NCBI GenBank assembly: GCA_009746045.1
Contig: RPFO01000065.1
Location: 1,709,424 to 1,773,423, forward strand
Source of the DNA: Mesostigma viride
Taxonomy: Eukaryota; Streptophyta; Mesostigmatophyceae; Mesostigmatales; Mesostigmataceae
Length of the DNA: 64,000 bases
Direction of reading: 5' to 3'
Position 1 is the stretch's first letter. Each line of letters begins with the position of its first letter. Of the stretch, positions 20,373-31,935 are shown one piece after another. Under the pieces are notes generated by a model. The model did not search any database and was not told where the DNA came from. It saw only the letters and a list, made by a program, of their open reading frames with translations. The position numbers were made by a program, and so were the translations under genes.

Positions 20373-23300
20373 ATGGATACCACCACCCCAGAGCGGTGGC
20401 GTTTGGATTCTTACCGCATTATAGTTACAGGCAGTACAAAAGGGATAGGGCTGAAAACTGCGGAGGAATTGCTGTCGTTGCACGGCAGGGTATGCATTAC
20501 GTCCAGATCCCAGGAGGACGTAGACAGGGAGGTTGCCCGACTGCAGCTTTCGTATGGCACCAGTAACGTAATTGGCATTGCATCTGACGTCAGGTGATCT
20601 GGTCCTCTGCTCCGAGCGCGTTAATTATTTTTTTTCAGCTTTCCCGCGGTCATTTTGCCTGCCCGTGCATTTAAATGTAAATGACAAGGTGAGCAGTTGC
20701 TTGCGAATGCTGGTTCCACCCACCTGGAGTACGCAGCACTCAGCAGGGGCGAGAGACGCTGTTGCACTATGTGGAAAAAACGTGGGGCGGTCTGGATTGC
20801 CTGATCAATAATGCTGGCACCAACGTGCGGAAGAAAATTGTCGAGGCTACTGAGGAGGAGTACCGTCTCATAATCCAGACGAATATGGACAGCGTCTACT
20901 ATTTAAGCAAGATGGCTTATCGGTGAGTTTGCCGTGCCGTAGTCGGCACGCGACATGCTCCGTACGTCGGCAGCAACGGGTTGCATCCGACCTGTCGTCG
21001 CGCGGTTGCATCCCACAGTATTCTTTCCGCGGCGGAGACTTTCCCGACCATGATCCATCAAAATCCCAGCTATCCTATACCAGCACCAAATAAGGATGAT
21101 TTGCTCATTAAATTCCAGAATCATATTATCACGGAAAGTTCTTATTCACAATTTACCGTTATAAACACTACGGGGTTTGCAGTTGCTTTAGTCAAGTTCG
21201 ATGTTGTGAATGTAAATGAGAACACATCCTTGCATCCCTCACACGGACATGCGACTGCACCTTTCCGGCCTTCTCCGCTCACTCCCTCACGTGTATTTCT
21301 AGTGACAATCGCCGTTTCCCTTTGTGCTCCCCGTGCTCCCCTGTTCGCCTGATCGCATGCCCACTAGTGAACTTGTACAAACTGATGTTGTCGGTCCTGT
21401 CATGCTGGCCCAGCTTGCTGTCAAATTAACAGTTAGCCATTGTCTGCGGTAATGTTTTGTTGTGCTGCTCCAGGTTGCTCTCCCGCTCCTCCCGTCCCAC
21501 CATCGTGAACGTTGCCTCGGCCGCGGGCGTGAACTCCACGGGTAAGCTGGCGCGCTGGTAAGCTGGCGCACAGGTAAGCTGGCGCACGCGTAAGCTGGCG
21601 CGCAGGTGAGCTGGGGCACGGGGAAATGGGATAAGCTGACTCCTAGGCTTCTCAGTTCTTGTCACATGGACCTGACAAGACCAAATGCAGGAATTGCGCC
21701 CACAAGGGGGGCACGTGCACTACTCTAGCAGAGTGTGCAGATGACAGGTGGCATTTCATGATGATATGACCTCAGTGACCTCACACCGCGAACCGTTCAT
21801 CTCGTTGGCTGCACACTCCTGCTCAGGTGTACGGTAATCATGAATGACGCATGGCGTGTCTTGTGTGTATGCGTTCATGCTCGTTCTTGTGTTTGTCAGC
21901 CATGTCCATGCTGTCAAATCAAACCACCACAGCTAGGCAGCCACCTGGCACTGCGTTGCGGCAAATAATTTGTTGCATGGCCTGCCATGCGCAAGTTTGT
22001 GCCTCACTGCTTGCTTGTTTGCAGACACGATCGAAAGGCATGATGATGGGGATGAGCTGCACCATGCATGACAGGGGTGGCTGCCACAGGCAAAAGAGGG
22101 GGTCGCAGGGGCAGTGGGGGTTAAGGGTTGGGGGGTGGGGCTATGGAAACATTAATCCCACCAATTATGCAGCATCGCCACATCTCGCGTGATGGGATGA
22201 AGACAATGGGGATGGGGGCAGAGGGGGGAAGACAGCGGAAATGCTTTCGCCAACGTGCACATACCTGCCTTCCTCCATGGCAGGTCACCATCGCTCCCGG
22301 TTTCAACGCAGCAGCCGCAGATAGGTCTTGGCCGTGCCATGTGGGCGGGTGCGTTGCCCCAGCCTCCTGATACTGTCACACGCAAGCACCCATCCTCCCT
22401 AATGCTGGCACACGCAAGCACCCAGCCGAAACACTGTGTCTAACCGATGGATGTGCACGGCATGTCGCGCTGTCGTGGTATTGCGCCGTCTGCAGGCTCG
22501 GGCGCCATCTACGCCATGTCTAAAGCAGCCATCGTGCAACTGACCAAGTCCCAAGCCTGCGAGTGGGCCAAGGTACTGTTTGCGCGGCGTAGCTGGTTGA
22601 TGGGGACGGGGCGGTGGCCTTGCCAAGCCGACCTAGGAGTGCGCAGACCTCACCCTGGAACCCCTGTTGTATTGTCGGTGTGGGTAGGGTGATGCCGTCA
22701 GCCATGGCTCGCACAGGAAGCATGGGGAAGCAGATGAGCTCGCCTACTGATGAGCTCACCTACTATGCCTGCACCTCTGCATGCTCTTGGTTGGCATGAG
22801 GTGCCCTTCCTTTCCGTCCGCAAGTGATCCGCAACAAAGCCGGAGAGCATGCCTCCCAGGAGCTGACGACTCATGCAACCAGGCGGGCGTGCCTGCACGG
22901 CATGAAAACTTGTCTGCCTGAACTTTTGCCTGCATTGGTTCCTTGAGGGCGTTCATGGCTCGTTCAGCTGTACCGGCCGCTATCTGTTCACAAACTGGCC
23001 CCATCGGTTGACAAACTGGCCCATTCGATTAATCGGTCGACAAACTGGCCCACTCGATTAATCGGTCGACAAACTGGCCCACTCGATTAATCGGTCAACA
23101 AACTGGCCCACTCGATTAATCGGTGGACAAACTGGCCCCATCGATTGATCGGTTGACAAACTGGCCCCATCGATTGATCGGTTGACAAACTGGCCCCATC
23201 GATTGATCGGTTGACAAACTGGCCCGATCGATTAGTCGGTTGACAAACTGGCCCGATCGATTAATCGGTTGACAAACTGGCCCGATCGATTAATCGGTTG

Positions 23301-24652
23301 ACAAACTGGCCCCATCGATTGATCGGTTGACAAACTGGCCCCATCGATTGATCGGTTGACAAACTGGCCCGATCGATTAATCGGTGGACAAACTGGCCCA
23401 CTCGATTGATCGGTTGACAAACTGGCCCCATCGATTGATCGGTTGACAAACTGGCCCGATCGATTAATCGGTGGACAAACTGGCCCACTCGATTGATCGG
23501 TCGACAAACTGGCCCGATCGATTAATGGGTTGACAAACTGGCCCACTCGATTGATCGGTCGACAAACTGGCCCACTCGATTGATCGGTCGACAAACTGGC
23601 CCGATCGATTAATGGGTTGACAAACTGGCCCGATCGATTAATGGGTTGACAAACTGGCCCGATCGATTAGTCGGTTGACAAACTGGTCATCGTCGTGTAG
23701 CCCTCTCTTCTTGATTTGTGCATGTTATGACCTTTTTGCGTCTCGGTACTGCTTTCTTCTTGATTTTGGTAGGGAAGAATGTCTTTGTTTCTTTTGTGTG
23801 TGTGTGTGGGGGGGGGCACATGCAGTGGGATGTGGAATATTGCAGTGGTGAGCTTGGAATCTGACCCATGTTACCTGAATCGTTGGCTGGACCATGCAAA
23901 CCCGCGTGCGACATGGCACCAGGCGGGCATCCGTGTCAACTGTGTGGCGCCCTGGGTGACCAACACGCCCCTGCTGGTCGAGGCAGTGAAGAACAACCCG
24001 CGCGCGCTAGAGAAGGCGTCGGAGCGGACACCGCTGGGCCGGCCGGGGGAACCTGAGGAGGTACGCCTTCACGCTGACATATCACATACTATACATAATA
24101 TACCTGCACTCCCCCTAGGGTCTGGCTCACTCTGGATAGAAAAGACCGGTAGGATTGTGTGCACCCATCCATCCATCCATCCATCCATCCATCCATCCAT
24201 CCATCCATCCATCCATCCATCCATCCATCCATCCATCCATCCATCCATCCATCCATCCATCCATCCATCCATCCATCCATCCATCCATCCATCCATCCAT
24301 CCATCCATCCATCCATCCATCCATCCATCCATCCATCCATCCATCCATCCATCCATCCATCCATCCATCCATCCATCCATCCATCCATCCATCCATCCAT
24401 CCATCCATCCATCCATCCATCCATCCATCCATCCATCCATCCATCCATCCATCCATCCATCCATCCATCCATCCATCCATCCATCCATCCATCCATCCAT
24501 CCATCCATCCATCCATCCATCCATCCATCCATCCATCCATCCATCCATCCATCCATCCATCCATCCATCCATCCATCCATCCATCCATCCATCCATCCAT
24601 CCATCCATCCATCCATCCATCCATCCATCCATCCATCCATCCATCCATCCAT

Positions 24653-24688
<36 letters not shown>

Positions 24689-26237
24689 CCATCCATCCAT
24701 CCATCCATCCATCCATCCATCCATCCATCCATCCATGGGGGTCAATGCTCTGTGACTCCTCAACGGGAGCACGAGTTTAATTAATTAATTAGTACATGCA
24801 CTACCTTTCAACGCTATACTATGCAATTTAAGCATCCCGTTATAAGCGTTTATATACTCTAACATTTATGCATCTTGTTATAAGCGGCCGCTGTTGAACC
24901 CAAGGAGGTATGTTAAGTTAATATGTGAAGTAATAATGCCTTGATGCATAAGTTTGATTCATATGTTCAAGGTACTTCTGCGTGTGGAGTAGATATGTTG
25001 AAGCCATGTACTTGAGCAATTCATGCACGCTCACTACATATCAGTACACGGTCACAGGCTTGGCGTCACAAGGAAGGAGGTGGGTGCCACAAGTATCCGG
25101 CCTCCGTACCAGTCGTGTTGCCAGGTCGATGAGAACGAGATTGAAATGGACAAGGGATTGCATCCGCCATCCTACTTGTAAATCTAGTTACTATGTGCCC
25201 GCACCTTCTAGAGCAGGCATGCTGAGAGCAGACCAAGGCGCCCGGACCTAAATGATTCGCCTGGCTGTCCTTTGTTTCTGCCTTGCGTCCATGCGGTCGA
25301 GGAGGTACCATTGTTGTGAATCAGGTAACCAGCGCAGGCCTGAAAGCTGGAAGATTGAAATTGTGGGGTATTTGTCGCGTTGGCTAGTGATTGTCATTCG
25401 CTTGTTCCTGTCTTGCGGTATAGTTCTGTTGCCTATCCCATAACGTTTCACCTGAGGTATAACCGTAACCCAGCTAACTTATAAGCCCCCTGGGTAGTTC
25501 CAAGTGAATTACACAGTATGAACTACGCGGTCTTGGCGTGCATCATATTGGGGTGAGCCACTGAGTCGGGGCACTGGGGTACGGACCACCTGCGACGAAC
25601 GGGCACATCCCTCGATATAGGCACACATTGTATCCATTGCATCACCGCCACTTTCCCTTTGTGGACGCCACCCTTTGCTTGTCCCTATGGTATCCGTTTG
25701 CTTGTTTGTCCGTGATGACATGGTTGCGCAAACATTTGCTTGTTTGTCCACGCGCACATGGTCGCGCAAACCTTTTCATTGCTTGTCATTATTTGCGTGT
25801 GGGGGCTAGCCGGTAGTGTTCCTTGCGTCTCAACATAGCTAAGTTGGTGATAAATGTTGGCCAGGGGAGATCTCGCTATCTCCTTGCCACCTGCGCCGAC
25901 ATAGGCTGCAGGTGCTGTAGTACCCTGCCACTGACAGCAGCATTGGTGCTTAACAATCAAGATCAACACATGCATGCCACTAGCTATGTGTAGTGAATGT
26001 TCTTAACTGAACTCCTAGCAACATGTAAGGTGGCTGATCCTCACGGTTCACGAACCATGCTTGGCGGCATTTTGCACTTTTGCATGTTATTGCTCGTTGT
26101 GCTGCTACCTGCAGATTGCATCCGCCATTGCCTTCTTGACATTGCCAGCGTCAGGGTACATCACCGGGCATACGATCAACGTCGACGGTGGATTGCTGGT
26201 CAATGCCTTCCCTCCACCGGATGTGCCAGCTGCATGA
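20373..26237 (+). CDS. Short-chain dehydrogenase/reductase (tropinone reductase-like)
   Basis: Six exons (20373-20593, 20737-20922, 21474-21541, 22496-22572, 23923-24060, 26115-26237) join with matching phases into 270 residues, the usual length for a classical SDR. The NAD(P)H-binding TGSTKGIG is at residues 19-26, NNAG at 98-101, and the catalytic tetrad is complete: Asn123 (QTNMDS), Ser151 (NVASAAG), Tyr164 and Lys168 (YAMSK). The C-terminal part has [11 protein letters not shown] and the [13 protein letters not shown] motif. The best family match from memory is the plant tropinone reductase-like group; the substrate cannot be read from sequence. It is probably a soluble oxidoreductase, since no signal or membrane segment is seen. 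The start ATG is the first in frame before the Rossmann motif. Introns carry large tandem arrays, and intron 3 begins with five tandem splice donors. Confidence 0.93.
21542..21612 (+). repeat. Tandem 5' splice-site array at exon 3 end
   Basis: GGTAAGCTGGCGC-type units repeat five times, placing GT dinucleotides at 21542, 21558, 21574, 21590 and 21606, exactly 16 bp apart. The first is the donor that preserves the SDR reading frame. Four of the five read GTAAGC and the last reads GTGAGC. Confidence 0.9.
22989..23690. repeat. 29-bp minisatellite in SDR intron 4
   Basis: About 24 units of GACAAACTGGCCC-GATCGATTAATCGGTT with small variants are arranged head to tail. The second half of the unit contains the palindrome CGATTAATCG. 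There are no unique spacers, so this is not a CRISPR array. Reverse-strand frames are open only because of the repeat. Confidence 0.95.
24166..24735 (+). repeat. (CATC)n tetranucleotide tract in SDR intron 5
   Basis: About 570 bp of CATC repeat with a single visible variant (CCGT near 24679). It yields meaningless Ile-His-Pro-Ser frames on the plus strand and Met-Asp-Gly-Trp frames on the minus strand. It ends directly against a LINE 3' tail. Confidence 0.97.
24736..24795 (+). mobile_element. LINE 3' tail with stem-loop (family B, copy 2)
   Basis: Only the terminal stem-loop is present: GCTCTGTGACTCCTCAACGG-GAGCACGAG followed by TTTAATTAATTAATTAG. It abuts the CATC array, so the array may mark the insertion point. 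Confidence 0.7.
24796..26114 (+). other. Remainder of SDR intron 5
   Basis: Unique AT-rich sequence with no coding signal other than the flanking exons. It ends CTACCTGCAG, a good 3' splice site. Confidence 0.6.
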
Positions 26238-26937
26238 TTGGGAACTTTGGAAGGCCAATTGTGCATGCAGGGGACGTCGACCTGTGCACAATCGGCCTAC
26301 AGTTTATGTAGTAGAACGTAAGTACTTGCGTGTGATGCTCTAGAGGCATGGTACGGAGTACCAAGCTCTACAATCTCATTATAATAGCACAAATTTTGAA
26401 ATTAAACAAAGAAATTGTCTATCTGCATCGTGACCATTGCACCCCAACCCTAGCCATGCACTAGGTGGGGGCTACAGCTTAGGATGGGCCCGAAACCCTA
26501 TAAACAGTTTAGACCCTATAAACAGTTTGGCTGGCGAATTTCGATGATATGCACGATGTACTCTGATACATGTTCACCAGTTGTGTTCAAATGCTTGCAC
26601 GGTAATTAGTAGAACTTAGTAGAATCGAATCACATGAGTAGTAAGATTCTTTAAGATCGTGAGCCTGGATTGGTCGGACCCCAATCTTAAACGTGTGGGG
26701 GGGGTGTATTCTTGCATCCGATGCGTCTTTTCAATACGCATCCGCAGCTACGGCTTATTAGATAACGAAATACTGTCGCCACCATCACTCAGGCAAAACG
26801 CAGCCTCGACAAACAAATCGACCTAACTCTACACATCAGGTCAACCGCAACTCTTGCGATCGAATGGTCTCGCGCTGATCCCAACTATCCCACCCGGCCG
26901 GTTTACCTCACAATTAAATCAACGCAATGCTCCACGT
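26238..26937 (+). other. SDR 3' flank, no gene recognised
   Basis: I see no UGUAA within 400 bases of the SDR stop, unlike the other genes. A short duplication of ACCCTATAAACAGTTT occurs near 26500-26530. Nothing else stands out. Confidence 0.5.
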
Positions 26938-27335
26938 GGCAGCCAACGAGCAACGAGCTACGAGCCACGAGCCACGAGCCACGAGCCACGAGCCACGAGC
27001 CACGAGCCACGAGCCACGAGCCACGAGCCATGAGCCATGAGCCACGAGCCACGAGCCACGATATATCGAGCCACGAGCCACGAGCCACGAGCCACGAGCC
27101 ACGAGCCACGAGCCACGAGCCGGCCACGAGCCACGGGCCGCGAGCCACGAGCCACGAGCCACGAGCCACGAGCCACGAGCCACGAGCCACGAGCCACGAG
27201 CCACGAGCCACGAGCCACGAGCCACGAGCCACGAGCCACGAGCCACGAGCCACGAGCCACGAGCCACGAGCCACGAGCCACGAGCCACGAGCCACGAGCC
27301 ACAAGCCACGAGCCACGAGCCACGAGCCACGAGGT
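26938..27335. repeat. Heptanucleotide (GAGCCAC)n array
   Basis: About 55 units of GAGCCAC with a few variants and one interruption (GATATATC near 27060). It gives apparent 104-153 residue proteins on both strands that are period artefacts. Confidence 0.96.
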
Positions 27336-27478
27336 AGCCATGCATGGCTGATGGCGGAGCTCATATAGCTTTCACCTGCGTTTGGGCACCCAATTTGGCC
27401 GTGTATATAATAATTGATTGCTTCGTCTTTCTAAGACGCACACACTGATATATTTTCTGAAGCTACCACGCAATATTA

Positions 27479-28625
27479 TGACGAGCAAAAGCTCGTCTGC
27501 GCAACGCAGCCTGGCAGCTGCGATGAGCCAAGAAAATACGCCTGCAGCTCCCGGGCTGTAGCTCCGCCCGGCCTAGCAGGCAGCGGTGACACGTACTACT
27601 CAAGCGTTAGTACGTAGTTCACTCGGCTCCACCTGCGGCCTAGCTAGCGCCCTCGGCATATCGCCTGATCCCAAACACAGTCGCCCAAGTACACCACCGC
27701 GCCCAGCAGAACCGCGCTTTCGGCCCCAACCCTTCTTCAATGTCGACGAACACGACTGGACCAACATGTCCCCGAGCACTGCCCGGCCTGCACTGCATCT
27801 TCAATGGGGACTATGACTCGCTTTATGAGCTATTCCTCCATCTCGATCCACTGCATTAACCGCCTCGATCATCATGCCGGATGGCACCAACTGCCCCAAC
27901 ACCTTGGTTCTCCATCACCAAGGTGACAGTGTGGCACCCCCCCCGGCCCCAACTCGATCAGCACATCATTCTCTACATGCTCCCTCATCACGTGCTCTGA
28001 TGGCGCGATCTGGGCGCCTTCCATTTCCGTACCGGCCCACATTCCGCCGCCCTCCTTTAAGGTTAAGGAGGTTAAGGTTAAGGTTAACGAGGCCGGCCTC
28101 GAGTAGCACGTGACCGTCCCCTCGCTGCAGATGTGGCAGCAATTGGCAGCACGCTGGCTGCTGAGCTCCCTCACCTTTCCACCACCGTCACCTCCACCTC
28201 CACCCTCCTCGCCTCCATCTCCACCGCCACTACCGCCTCCACTGGCAGCCGCCATCACCATGCACCTGGCAGCTCCTCGACATGACGACAAGCGCCTCCA
28301 CGACGTATGTACAACGCCATTGAGTGCCCGCAAAACACCGCAGGCCTCACCGCCCAGGCCTGCGGTGAAGGACATTGCCGCCCGGCCAGCACCTGCTGGC
28401 CCAGCCGACAATGCCCCTCCCACCCAGACCTGGGTGGACATGCTGAAGCACCACACCACGTACAGGTCTCCACCGCCTCCACCATCGCCGCACAGCTCAA
28501 GCAACAAACGCTCGACCTCCGCGAGGAGGCCGACAGGCACCAAGCGCAGCCATAATGTCATCGTCAAGCACTTGGACCAGCCGGCAGGTGAGGACTCAGA
28601 TCGAGTCTCTTGCCATAGCGTTTAA
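27479..28625 (+). pseudogene. ORF1 (gag-like) of copy 2, degraded
   Basis: It starts MTSKSSSAQRSLAAAMSQEN, as in copy 1, then meets a stop. A downstream frame has DEHDWTNMSP, and a Pro-rich stretch around 28170-28250 corresponds to the copy 1 Pro-rich region. Several frames are needed to follow the homology, so it is non-functional. Confidence 0.65.
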
Positions 28626-28817
28626 GCGCGACATTCTTACCCCCATGGCAACTCACTGGTGATCGAGCTGACGGCGGATGTCGGCTGTCCGCCTGCCCCG
28701 CGCGCGGGGTAAGGCTGGCCGGCCCGGCTCCCGTGCTCCTCACCTTTGATTACTACATGGCAGATAAGCTGTTGCCACAAGAAGCTCTCGAGGACTTAAC
28801 ACTCCGTCTGTGAACTT

Positions 28818-28838
28818 ATAACGGGTGTGGCCCGTAAT
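28818..28838. repeat. Subterminal palindrome, left end
   Basis: ATAACGGGTGTGGCCCGTAAT is a near-perfect inverted repeat 18 bases inside the left transposon end. It matches the right-end motif at 31152-31190 and an internal copy at 29185-29205. Confidence 0.75.
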
Positions 28839-29184
28839 TTTTCGTAGAATGCAGAATCGCGCCAAATGCGGGCGCCGGAGCGTCGCGCCGAATCTGGAAA
28901 AACGGTTCGATGGGATCCGAGATCCAATGCTGGGCTATTTGAATATATTTTAAATATTTTTTTTGGATAACAAATATTGGTGAATTGCACGTTGCCATCT
29001 GAGGGGGTTTGGCTACAAACGTTAACAAAAAAGGGGTGATGAGATGGTTCTAAATTGGGGTATGATGATAAAGTTGAGGGCACCAAAAACCTCCTAAACC
29101 CAAAAGTACACTACATAATGGACGCTTGGTGAGAAATTCAGCATCAATCATGCACAAGCTTCCAAATATCTAGGCACTCAAACC

Positions 29185-29205
29185 ATTACGGGTGACACCC
29201 GTAAT
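29185..29205. repeat. Internal ATTACGGGTG/CACCCGTAAT palindrome
   Basis: ATTACGGGTG-A-CACCCGTAAT is a perfect 10-bp inverted repeat with a single-base centre. Confidence 0.8.
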
Positions 29206-29211
29206 AAGAAC

Positions 29212-29575
29212 TAGAATGCTCCATTCTAGCCTTTGGGTGTGCCATTCATGTGGCATGGCCATCTGTGGTACCATGGCACATCCTCTCATTAGAGGATGAT
29301 ATGGTGATGAAATGGGCACATAGGACATGCTTTTGCACAAGAAATATTTTACTAAAGCTATCAAATGTAGGGCACAATGAGGGTTCAACCCATAGGTGCA
29401 CCATGCTATGGGTCAAATGCGCCGTGCATGTGGCATGGCCGTCTAGTATGGTGTCATGGCACATCCTCTCTATTTTGAAATGATATGGTGTTGAAATGGA
29501 CACATAGGATGATGCTATTTTACAAGAAATATGATTACTGAAGCTATCAAATATAGGGCACTTGTTATGAGGGGC
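29212..29575 (+). repeat. Imperfect tandem duplication, about 180 bp
   Basis: Two successive blocks share CATGTGGCATGGCC, CATGGCACATCCTCTC, GATATGGTG, ACACATAGGA and AAGCTATCAAATRTAGGGCAC in order. This is an internal duplication within the transposon with no coding signal. Confidence 0.7.
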
Positions 29576-31151
29576 CAGCTCATAGCATGCACCATGCTAT
29601 ATAAACAAATGCATAGATAATAACCCACCGCTCGTCGTCCAGCACAACTGTCAATGCATAAGACGGCAACACATGTAAATCCACGACGTGGTGCAAGTCC
29701 ACATTCTGAAAATGTTGAAAAGAAAGGCATCGCCATATCATCATCCTAATCATCGTATGTGCCTGTCTGGCAGGCAAACGCATACGACGCAACAATATAG
29801 CCTGAGAAACTCATGGCCACGTGCATACCATGAATGTCCGGGAACATCGATTAACCGCAAGTATCTTTCGGGCCTTGCGAGGTTTGCCCGCGATACGGTT
29901 AGCATGGCAAGGCACGGCATGCTCCCCAAGGGACCGCACACACACATGCACGGCTGGGGCTGTCGCAAAGCACTGCAGGCAGTAATAGCCTGCCATGGGT
30001 ATTGCATGTTACTACGAGGAATCCACAGCCTCTATATACAAACACGCAAGCGGTTCATGCATTATAATGACAGTTGTGAACTTCCAAGCGCTTAACTTCG
30101 CAAACCATGCCCAAATACCTATTCAATTATCAGAGTTTATGACAAGGTGTTGCTGTTAAGGTAGCACATGAATAGCTAGCATCAGGCAAGATATGTATAC
30201 AAGCATGAATGGACACCCATACCCAGTTCTCTAAACCTCTACCTCGCTTTGGGGGACCGTCTTGCAAGGCTTGCTTGTGACATGGGCAACGTAGCAGCCG
30301 GAACTGTCATGCATCTTAGAGAAAGCACCCACGTTTACGCAACGGGGCGCAGCCGCGCGCAGAGCTTAGCATTATGCAGTAACCTGCCTTGAAGTCACAC
30401 CGGCCATGTGCCGTGATCACATGTGATAAAAACTGGCAGATTTACAAACCAAAAGTTGCCATAAACCTTCTCCCAGCCGGATGCAGGTAATCTTCACACG
30501 CCTCGACACCCGGAATCATGAAGCGCGCACTAGCTACTGAAGGTCCCGTCCTCCACGGGCCACCTTTTCTTGAGCATGAAGTACATAACCTCAGCGACAC
30601 TGCCTGGCCGGGCGAGGTCTTCTCCCACTACGTAAGGTTCGCTACCCATCGCCTCGAGTGAAATCTGAATTCCTTGCTGCTCCTTGCTCCTTCGACCAAG
30701 CAGGACCCTACGTGATAAAGTTGTCTTGATCAATCAATCGCCCAACACGGCCGCCAAAAATCCTGATTTAAAGCCGAGGCTCACAGCCCAACCATCAAGG
30801 ACTGCGGACAGTTCATCGCCAGTGCCAAGATTAGGAGCACCCGAGGATACCTCGGCATACGACATCGCGACCGAAGCAGTCGTGACGAAAAGACAGTCTC
30901 CTTCTGCAGCCGACGTTGCTAGCATTTGCCTGCATCTGCACCGTTGTTGGCATTCGGCGGTCCGATTGCAAGCCCAAGAAAGTCCAAAAAAGCACCTTTT
31001 TCCATGGGGTGGCCACGGAGCATCTGACATGGGGTGGCCGTGAAAATTAGATATTCTTTTAGGCCTTGAAGTCAGCTTTCATCCTATCCAATAAAAAGCG
31101 CATTCTGACAATTAGTTCAATAGTAACCACCAATAGAGTAACCATGCCTCC

Positions 31152-31190
31152 ATTACGGGCCACGCCCGTAATACGGGCCACGCCCGTAAT
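31152..31190. repeat. Subterminal palindromes, right end
   Basis: Two overlapping copies of ATTACGGGCCACGCCCGTAAT lie 13 bases inside the right transposon end. They are candidate transposase-binding sites by position and symmetry. Confidence 0.75.
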
Positions 31191-31687
31191 TACAGACGGA
31201 GTGTTAATTCCTACACGCTGCATGGATGACGACTAGTTGACCCTGGTGCAGCAACAACGGCGACGGGAGCTATGGCTGACCTACCTCCAGCTCCGGCAGA
31301 ATGCAGGGGGGAAGCCGGTATACTGGAGGGGGGCGGTCATGCATCCACGTCGACCACAAGCCCTGGCAGGCCAGCCCCCTGCCGGACCTCCAGCAACCCC
31401 AGCTTAGGGAATATATAGCAGTAGTGTAGACTAGTCAGGCTTAGCTTAGCGCCGCGGCACGTGGCCCACGCCTACGCGCATGTGCCTATGATGGGACTCC
31501 CCTCGGGCCACGGATCAATGCGTTAAGAATTTAGCTTAGCGTTGCCTATGCAGAGAGCTACTCAGACAGCTGAGACGCCATGCTCTATCCATTGTTTCGC
31601 CATGATGATCTTCCACCCTATGTCCGCACCTTAGCTGCTGGAATACATAGTGGTGCAGGTGTCCTTTTTGCACCCAGAGCAGGTGTA

Positions 31688-31935
31688 TTCTGAGTTGGCA
31701 CGCCGCAAAGGTGAAAACCATTGGCGTCCAGTGCCGGTCCGCGGAAAACGCGATCTGCAAATGAATCCAGGCCGAAATCGAACTGGGGACCTCTCGCACC
31801 AATTTTTGCTGACTATAGGACGGACGTCTCCGGATCCTAAGGCATCGCCAACTGACACCTACAGTCATCCGCAAAAGTTCTCCTTTCCGGGGAGTGATGC
31901 AAGCCTGTCGGATTTCGTACTAGATCAAATCATTC
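31688..31935. mobile_element. Solo 248-bp SINE-like insertion, relative of the 397-bp satellite
   Basis: The insertion is bounded by GAGCAGGTGTA at 31677-31687 and 31936-31946. The uninterrupted target is readable in copy 1 on the minus strand (CACCCAGAGCAGGTGTAGTT, near 13610-13630). Its sequence is about 85-90 % identical by eye to the 248-bp part of the satellite unit, including CGAACTGGGGACCTCTCGCA and CCTTTCCGGGGAGTGATGCA. It carries the same tRNA-like stretch on the minus strand. No inverted ends and no poly(A) were seen. Confidence 0.8.

Larger units (their letters stand above)
28800..31203. mobile_element. piggyBac-like non-autonomous transposon
   Basis: Both ends are TTAA followed inward by CACTCCGTCTGT (left, 28796-28811) or its exact inverse (right, 31192-31207), so the TTAA sites are target duplications of the kind made by piggyBac transposases. 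The insertion splits a LINE-like element whose intact sister is on the minus strand at 13480-15404. Palindromes of the form ATTACGGG...CCCGTAAT lie near both ends. No transposase is recognisable in the 2.4 kb, so it is called non-autonomous. Confidence 0.8.

Noticed and set aside
22989..23690. CRISPR array
   Set aside because: 29-bp units are directly tandem without unique spacers; eukaryotic intron context. The same reasoning applies to the 26-, 40- and 57-bp arrays.
24069..24784. Ile-His-Pro-Ser and Met-Asp-Gly-Trp repeat proteins
   Set aside because: Tetranucleotide tract inside an SDR intron; the flanking SDR exons splice across it.
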